The notes under the pieces were generated by a model. The model was not told the origin of the DNA. It searched no databases and worked only from the letters and a program-made list of their open reading frames with translations. The translations under genes and the position numbers were made by a program. DNA of 64,000 nt from Cellulomonas sp. C5510 (lineage in GTDB: Bacteria > Actinomycetota > Actinomycetes > Actinomycetales > Cellulomonadaceae): contig NZ_CP081862.1 of NCBI RefSeq assembly GCF_019797765.1, positions 434,001 to 498,000 on the forward strand, in the 5' to 3' direction. This document shows positions 59,151-64,000 of the stretch, in pieces; position 1 is the first letter of the stretch, and each line of letters begins with the position of its first letter.

Positions 59151-60536
59151 GTGCGGACGACGGGACGGGCGCGACTGGCCCGCGGTGCCACCGCGGCGGT
59201 CGCCGCCGCGCTGCTGCTCCTGCCGGCCGGGGCGGCGGTCGCCGACCCCGACGTCTCCGACCAGGACGTGCGCGACGCGCAGCGCGCGGTGACCAGCGCC
59301 GCCGGTGCCGTCGCCGACATCGAGGTGCGGCTCGCCGAGCTCAGCACCCGCGCCCAGACCGCGCAGGTCGCCGTGCAGCAGGCCGGCGAGACGTACGCGC
59401 AGGCCCAGGCCGACCTCGCGTCCGCCCAGCAGGACGCCGCGCGCGCCGCCGAGCAGTACGACCAGGCGCGCGAGCAGTTCGCCTCGGCGCGCTCGACGCT
59501 CGTCGCGATCGCCCGCGAGGCCGCCCGGTCCGGCGGCTCGATGGACACCGTGCAGGCGCTGCTGTCGGCCGACGGGTTCCAGGACGTCGTGTCCCGCAAC
59601 GAGGCGCTGTCGCACGTCAGCGACAAGGCCGACCAGGCGGTGCAGACCTACCTCGCCGCGCAGCAGGTCGCCGACACCCTGAAGGGCGCGGCCGAGCAGG
59701 CGGAGGCCGCCCAGGAGTCCGCGGCCGCCGACGCGCAGCAGGCGCTCGAGGCCGCCGAGCAGGCGCAGACGGACGCCGACACCCAGGTGGCCGCCGCGCA
59801 GACCGAGCGGCAGTCGCTCATCGTCCAGCTCGCCGCCGCCCGGGACACCAGCGCCGAGGTCGAGCAGGCGCGCCAGGACCAGATCGACGCCGACCGCCGC
59901 GAGCGCGAGGAGGCCGCGGCCCGCGCCGCGCGCACCGACGCGCCGGACGCCCCGGCCCCCGGTGCGGGGAGCGGCGGCACGGGCTCCGCCCCGGCAGCCC
60001 CGAGCACCCCGTCCACGCCCTCGGCCCCGAGCGCGCCGTCGAACCCGGGCACGCCCTCGACGCCGAGCACGCCGTCGAACCCCGCCCCGCCGTCGAACCC
60101 CACCACGCCGAGCCAGCCCAGCACGCCGGCGACCCCGCCCAGCGGCGGCGGGTCGTCCGCCGGCACGACGTCGGGCGCCGAGGCGGCCATCGCCTGGGCG
60201 AAGGGCCGGCTGGGCCTGCCGTACCAGTGGGGCGGTGTCGGCCCGAACGGGTACGACTGCTCCGGCCTCACGCAGGGCGCCTGGTCCGCGGGCGGTGTGA
60301 GCCTCAACCGGACGTCGCGCGACCAGTACCGGCAGGTCAAGAAGATCTCCTACGACCAGCTCCGGCCCGGCGACCTCGTGTTCTGGGGCTCGGACCCGAA
60401 CGACGCGTCGTCGATCTACCACGTGGCGATGTACATCGGCGGTGGGCAGATCATCGAGGCCCCGCGCCCGGGCAAGACCGTGCAGATCTCCCCGATGCGC
60501 TACGCGTCGTCGATGGCGTACGCCGGCCGCCCCTGA
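59151..60536 (+). CDS. NlpC/P60 family peptidoglycan endopeptidase
   Basis: A 461-residue secreted cell wall hydrolase. It has a signal peptide (about 1-31, ending GAAVADP), a coiled-coil region of about 200 residues rich in Ala, Gln and Glu, and a Pro/Ser/Thr-rich linker of repeated SNP/STP units. A C-terminal NlpC/P60 domain (about 345-455) has catalytic Cys370 (YDCSGL) and His424 (YHVAMYIG). The coiled-coil plus NlpC/P60 plan matches RipA/CwlO-like enzymes involved in cell separation. GTG 59151 has GGGAGG 8 bases upstream. Confidence 0.93.
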   Translation: MRTTGRARLARGATAAVAAALLLLPAGAAVADPDVSDQDVRDAQRAVTSAAGAVADIEVRLAELSTRAQTAQVAVQQAGETYAQAQADLASAQQDAARAAEQYDQAREQFASARSTLVAIAREAARSGGSMDTVQALLSADGFQDVVSRNEALSHVSDKADQAVQTYLAAQQVADTLKGAAEQAEAAQESAAADAQQALEAAEQAQTDADTQVAAAQTERQSLIVQLAAARDTSAEVEQARQDQIDADRREREEAAARAARTDAPDAPAPGAGSGGTGSAPAAPSTPSTPSAPSAPSNPGTPSTPSTPSNPAPPSNPTTPSQPSTPATPPSGGGSSAGTTSGAEAAIAWAKGRLGLPYQWGGVGPNGYDCSGLTQGAWSAGGVSLNRTSRDQYRQVKKISYDQLRPGDLVFWGSDPNDASSIYHVAMYIGGGQIIEAPRPGKTVQISPMRYASSMAYAGRP

Positions 60537-60585
60537 CGTCCCGGCCCGTCCGACGCACCGCCCCGGGGTTCCCGGGCACGGCCGA

Positions 60586-60611
60586 GGCCCGGCACCCTCC
60601 GGTGCCGGGCC
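60586..60611. terminator. Bidirectional terminator (NlpC-P60 / ppa)
   Basis: Perfect 11-bp stem (60586-60596 with 60601-60611) and loop CTCC between convergent genes. Confidence 0.85.
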
Positions 60612-60622
60612 CGCTGCCGTGC

Positions 60623-61120
60623 TCAGTGCTGGTCGTACCCCGCGTCGATCGCCCGCTGGCGCGACCGCTCGATCTCGGCCTCGGCCTCGGCGCGCCCGAC
60701 CCAGTGGGCGCCCTCGACGGACTTGCCGGGCTCGAGGTCCTTGTAGACCTCGAAGAAGTGCTGGATCTCCAGGCGGTGGAAGTCGGACACGTCGTCGATG
60801 TCCTGCCGCCACGCGGCCCGCTGGTCACCGGTCGGGACGCACAGCACCTTGTCGTCGCCGCCTGCCTCGTCGCGCATGCGGAACATGCCCAGCGCGCGGC
60901 AGCGGATCAGGCAGCCGGGGAAGGTCGGCTCCTCGAGCAGGACGAGGGCGTCGAGCGGGTCCCCGTCCTCGCCGAGCGTGCCGTCGATGAAGCCGTAGTC
61001 GTCGGGGTACCGCGTCGACGTGAACAGCATGCGGTCCAGCCGGATGCGGCCGGTCGCGTGGTCCACCTCGTACTTGTTGCGCTGGCCCTTCGGGATCTCG
61101 ATCGTGACGTCGAACTCCAC
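60623..61120 (-). CDS. ppa: Inorganic pyrophosphatase
   Basis: A 165-residue family I pyrophosphatase that hydrolyses PPi to phosphate. Metal-binding Asp-rich text is intact: [27 protein letters not shown] 61120 is the start. It is divergent from dacB, and ppa-dacB-tilS clustering is a familiar actinobacterial layout. Confidence 0.95.
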   Translation of the reverse strand: MEFDVTIEIPKGQRNKYEVDHATGRIRLDRMLFTSTRYPDDYGFIDGTLGEDGDPLDALVLLEEPTFPGCLIRCRALGMFRMRDEAGGDDKVLCVPTGDQRAAWRQDIDDVSDFHRLEIQHFFEVYKDLEPGKSVEGAHWVGRAEAEAEIERSRQRAIDAGYDQH

Positions 61121-61222
61121 ACCCGCTCCTTCGTCGCCGCCCGGCCGGCCCCCTGGCCGGCCGCGACGGGCAGCTGATCACGACGACGGTGCCAGGTGGC
61201 GGCCCGTCGCACTTCAGTCCCC

Positions 61223-61228
61223 TAGTGT
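61223..61228 (+). promoter_or_regulatory. Candidate -10 (TAGTGT) for dacB
   Basis: TAGTGT lies about 65 bases before the dacB GTG, in the 172-base gap between ppa and dacB. No clear -35 box was seen. Confidence 0.35.
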
Positions 61229-61292
61229 GACGCACGGACGGCGGGGATCCACCCGCGGCGCGGATGGTGGTCGACGGGAGGCGGGCGGGCCG

Positions 61293-62708
61293 GTGGCACG
61301 CGCGGTGAGGACGGTCGGGGCGGCGGCCCTGGTCGTGCTGCTCGCGGGCGGCGCCTACGTGACCGCGGACGCGTACGACGTGGTGCCCGGAGCGGTGACG
61401 CTGGCCCCCGAGGTCGCCCCCGCCGCGCCGTTCCCCACCGCTCCCGCGGCCGGCGCGCCGGCCGCGGGAGCGCAGGTGCTCGCCGGCCTGGACCCCACGG
61501 TCCCGCTGCCGGACGCGGCCACCGTGCAGGGCATGCTCGACGCGCTCGTCTCGGACCCGCGCCTCGGCCCCTCGGTCGGCGCCGTGGTCGCGGACGCCCT
61601 CACGGGCGAGGTGCTCGCCGAGCACGGGCAGAGCGGCGCGCGCACGCCGGCCTCGACCGCCAAGCTGGTCACGGGCGTCGCGGCCCTCACCGAGCTCGGC
61701 CCGGACCGCACGTTCGACACCGTCGTGCGGCAGGGGCCGGGCGACACCGTCGTCCTCTCCGGCGGCGGCGACATGATGCTCGCGGCCGGCCAGGGCGACC
61801 CGGACGCCGTGAACGGCCGCGCCGGGCTGGCCGACCTCGCGGAGCAGGTGGCCGCGAAGCTCCGCCTCGCGGGCCGGGACAGCGCCACCGTCGTGCTCGA
61901 CACCACGCTGTTCAGCGGCCCCGCGCTCGCACCCGGCTGGGACGAGGCCGACGTGGCGATGGGGTACGTCGCGCCCGTCGCCCCGCTGGCGGTCGACATC
62001 GCGAAGATGTCCGAGGGCGAGTACCCGCCCCGCCACCCGGACCCGGCTCTGCACGCCGGACGCGTCTTCGCGCAGCGGCTCGCCGACGCCGGGATCACGG
62101 TCACCGGCGAGGTGTCCTGGGTCGACGCCCCCGCCACCGGCGACGTGCTCGGCACGGTGTCGTCCGCCCCCGTCGCGGAGGTCGCCCAGTACTTCCTCGA
62201 CACGTCGGACAACACCATCACCGAGGTCGTCGCCCGCATGGTGGCCGTGGAGCTCGGGCTGCCCGGTTCGTTCGAGGGCGCCACGAAGGCCGTGCTGCGG
62301 ACCGCGTCCGCGCTCGGCGTGGACACGTCCGGGGCCGTGCTCGCGGACGCGTCCGGGCTCGCGGAGGGCTCGGCGCTGCCGCCCCGGATGCTCCTCGGCC
62401 TGCTCCAGCTGGTGATCGACCCCGCCCACCCGGAGCTGCGCGAGGTCGGCACGGGCATGCCGGTCGGAGGTCTCACCGGGACGCTCGCCGACCGGTTCAC
62501 CGGCGGCGCCGGGACCGGACTGGTCCGCGCCAAGACGGGCAGCCTGAAGGACGTGACGTCGCTCGCCGGCACGGTGCTGGACGCCGACGGGCGCCTCCTG
62601 CTGTTCGTCCTCATGGCCGACCGGACCGGGGCGGTCGGCCAGGCCCAGCCGCGCGCCGCGCTCGACGGCTTCGTCGGCGGGCTCGCGGGGTGCGGCTGCC
62701 GGGGATGA
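61293..62708 (+). CDS. dacB: D-alanyl-D-alanine carboxypeptidase/endopeptidase (PBP4 type)
   Basis: A 471-residue penicillin-binding protein of the S13 family. There is an N-terminal hydrophobic helix (about 5-25), then Ser121-Thr-Ala-Lys124 as the SxxK motif, SDN near residue 305 and KTG near residue 414. It cleaves the peptide stem of peptidoglycan. GTG 61293 has GGGAGG upstream. The stop overlaps an ATG of the next gene. Confidence 0.93.
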   Translation: MARAVRTVGAAALVVLLAGGAYVTADAYDVVPGAVTLAPEVAPAAPFPTAPAAGAPAAGAQVLAGLDPTVPLPDAATVQGMLDALVSDPRLGPSVGAVVADALTGEVLAEHGQSGARTPASTAKLVTGVAALTELGPDRTFDTVVRQGPGDTVVLSGGGDMMLAAGQGDPDAVNGRAGLADLAEQVAAKLRLAGRDSATVVLDTTLFSGPALAPGWDEADVAMGYVAPVAPLAVDIAKMSEGEYPPRHPDPALHAGRVFAQRLADAGITVTGEVSWVDAPATGDVLGTVSSAPVAEVAQYFLDTSDNTITEVVARMVAVELGLPGSFEGATKAVLRTASALGVDTSGAVLADASGLAEGSALPPRMLLGLLQLVIDPAHPELREVGTGMPVGGLTGTLADRFTGGAGTGLVRAKTGSLKDVTSLAGTVLDADGRLLLFVLMADRTGAVGQAQPRAALDGFVGGLAGCGCRG

Positions 62709-62746
62709 CCCCACGGACCGGCGCCGCGGGTGGTTACCGTGGTGCG

Positions 62747-63766
62747 GTGCAGCCCGCCGTCGACTGGGACCTGGCCGCCCGGCTCGCCGCCCGCGCGGTG
62801 CGGACCGGGCCGGAGGCGACGCAGGCCGAGCGCGAGGACGTCGTCGCCGCGCTGCGGGCGGCCGCGCCCGAGGCCGTCGCGCACGTCGCCCGCCTGACGC
62901 GCCTCGTCCCGGCCGCCGCGCCCACGGGCGCAGTGGCGCACGACGTGCGGGTGGTCGACCGGGCGTCGTGGGCCCGGGCCAACGTCCGCTCGCTGCGGTC
63001 CCTGGCGGAGCGCGCGGGCGTCCCCGCCGCGCACGGCGTCCGCGCGACCGCGGGGGCAGGTCAGGTCGCCGCCGTCCTGGGCCTGCTCTCCGGCTCGGTG
63101 CTCGGGCAGTACGACCCGTGGCACCCGCCCGGCACGCTGCTGCTGGTCGCGCCGAACGTGCTGGCCGTCGAGCGCGCGCTGCGGCTGGACCCCGCGGACT
63201 TCCGGCTCTGGGTGACGCTGCACGAGCAGACCCACGCCCTGCAGTTCGCCGCGGCGCCCTGGCTGACGGACCACCTCGCGGCGCGGGTGGCGGCGTTGCT
63301 CGCGGACGAGGAGCACTCCCGCCGCCGGCTCCCCGGCGCCTCCCGCGACCGGGCCGGAGGGGGCCGGGCCGGAGGGGGCCGGTCGGTGCTCGACCTGCTC
63401 GACCCGCGGCAGCGCGGCGTCGTCGACGAGGTCGGTGCCGTGATGGCGCTGCTCGAGGGCCACGCGGACGTGACGATGGACGCGGCGGGTCGCGGCGCGG
63501 TGCCGTCCGTGCGGCGGATCCGGCGCCGGTTCGAGGCGCGCCGCTCGGGCGCCCCCGGCACCGGTGCGATGCGCCGCGTGCTGCGGGCCCTGCTCGGCGC
63601 GGACGTCAAGCTCGCGCAGTACCGCGACGGCGCCGCGTTCGTCCGGGCCGTCCGCCGCAGCGTCGGGACCGACGGCCTGAACGCGGTGTGGACCGGCGCG
63701 GAGGCGCTCCCTACGCCGGCGGAGATCGCGGACCCCGCCGCCTGGGTGCGGCGGGTGCACGGCTGA
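62747..63766 (+). CDS. Zinc metalloprotease-like protein (DUF2342 type)
   Basis: A 339-residue protein of the DUF2342 family, often annotated as coenzyme F420 biosynthesis-associated. It contains an HEXXH motif, HEQTH near residues 159-163, and QYDPWHPPG shortly before it; the region after residue 200 includes a 15-bp tandem repeat (RAGGG twice). GTG 62747 is preferred because TACCGT lies 7 bases upstream as a -10. ATG 62705, which overlaps the dacB stop, is the alternative. It is probably a zinc protease; the substrate is unknown. Confidence 0.83.
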   Translation: MQPAVDWDLAARLAARAVRTGPEATQAEREDVVAALRAAAPEAVAHVARLTRLVPAAAPTGAVAHDVRVVDRASWARANVRSLRSLAERAGVPAAHGVRATAGAGQVAAVLGLLSGSVLGQYDPWHPPGTLLLVAPNVLAVERALRLDPADFRLWVTLHEQTHALQFAAAPWLTDHLAARVAALLADEEHSRRRLPGASRDRAGGGRAGGGRSVLDLLDPRQRGVVDEVGAVMALLEGHADVTMDAAGRGAVPSVRRIRRRFEARRSGAPGTGAMRRVLRALLGADVKLAQYRDGAAFVRAVRRSVGTDGLNAVWTGAEALPTPAEIADPAAWVRRVHG

Positions 63767-63767
63767 C

Positions 63768-64000
63768 GTGGCGGGCCCGCACCCGGCGGTCGCGGCCACC
63801 CGGTCCGCCGTCGCCGCGTCGGTCACGGACCTGCCCGACGGCGCGCGGGTGCTCGTCGCGTGCTCCGGCGGGCCGGACTCGCTCGCGCTGGCGGCGGCGA
63901 CCGCGTTCGTGGCGGCGGGGGGCGGGCGCGCGCGCCTGCGGGCGGGTGCCGTGGTGGTCGACCACGGGCTCCAGCCGGGCAGCGCCGAGGTGGCGTCGCG
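63768..64000 (+). CDS. tilS: tRNA(Ile)-lysidine synthase, N-terminal part (cut off by window)
   Basis: The first 77 codons of tilS, which modifies C34 of the tRNA(Ile) that reads AUA. The ATP-binding P-loop text SGGPDSLAL is present near residue 30, and VVVDHGLQ near 65. GTG 63768 begins 2 bases after the preceding stop. The rest of the gene lies beyond the window. Confidence 0.9.
   Translation, partial: MAGPHPAVAATRSAVAASVTDLPDGARVLVACSGGPDSLALAAATAFVAAGGGRARLRAGAVVVDHGLQPGSAEVAS

Noticed and set aside
60000..60140. CRISPR-like or satellite repeat in the NlpC/P60 gene
   Set aside because: It is the repeated Pro/Ser/Thr linker of the protein, coding in frame.

Overview
The window is a 64 kb piece of chromosome from a very GC-rich actinobacterium. 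Gene content, GTG starts, leaderless-looking promoters (TANNNT about 7 bases before a GTG), mycosin/ESX genes and a rpmG-hadA-hadB / tRNA-Trp-secE-nusG-rplK-rplA layout all suggest Actinomycetota. It is most like Micrococcales of the Cellulomonas type, but that placement is inference. No phage, insertion sequence or CRISPR array was seen.

Layout. Bases 1-4333 hold the end of a complex I operon (partial nuoL, nuoM, nuoN), closed by a strong hairpin, followed by a long-chain polyprenyl diphosphate synthase. Bases 5488-26906 are a type VII (ESX-like) secretion locus in several transcription units. It has two zinc-ribbon/RDD/FHA membrane proteins flanking an EccC ATPase and an EccD-like protein. 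A leftward operon follows (two WXG100 proteins, a coiled-coil protein, two tandem divergent mycosins with a small chimeric gene between them, a Gly-rich substrate-like protein, a YbaB-like protein, an EspC-like protein, a WXG-like membrane protein and a small membrane protein). A rightward eccD-eccB-mycP operon completes it. The tandem mycosins come from a roughly 1.6 kb duplication whose junction can be read to within 3 bp. This is the most unusual feature of the window.

Bases 26933-33920 hold rarD, a ferredoxin-NADP reductase, a polar amino acid ABC transporter operon, HtpX protease and YajQ. Between two convergent genes lie a 58-bp palindromic repeat and a tetranucleotide microsatellite. 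Bases 34049-35658 hold three tRNA genes (Tyr, Thr, Met), rpmG and a hadA/hadB-like dehydratase pair. Bases 35714-46020 hold a LacI-type regulator with twin operators facing two MFS transporters, murB, an adenosine-deaminase-like gene, and an ABC-2 exporter operon ending in a NarL-type two-component system. Bases 46025-50152 hold an aminotransferase and the tRNA-Trp-secE-nusG-rplK-rplA group.

Bases 50237-58607 are mixed: small membrane proteins, a thiamine-binding-like protein, a protein with a C-terminal RAMA-like domain, a hydrolase, an oxidoreductase, an MDMPI-like protein, and the methionine pair metY-metX. The right end (59151-64000) holds an NlpC/P60 cell wall hydrolase, inorganic pyrophosphatase, D-Ala-D-Ala carboxypeptidase, a DUF2342-type metalloprotease and the start of tilS.

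How it fits together: most of the window is housekeeping. The accessory element is the secretion locus, where the ATPase, channel proteins, protease, Esx-type substrates and FHA sensor-like proteins are all present, but no EccE was recognised. Coordinates and starts were read by eye; starts marked as alternative are uncertain.
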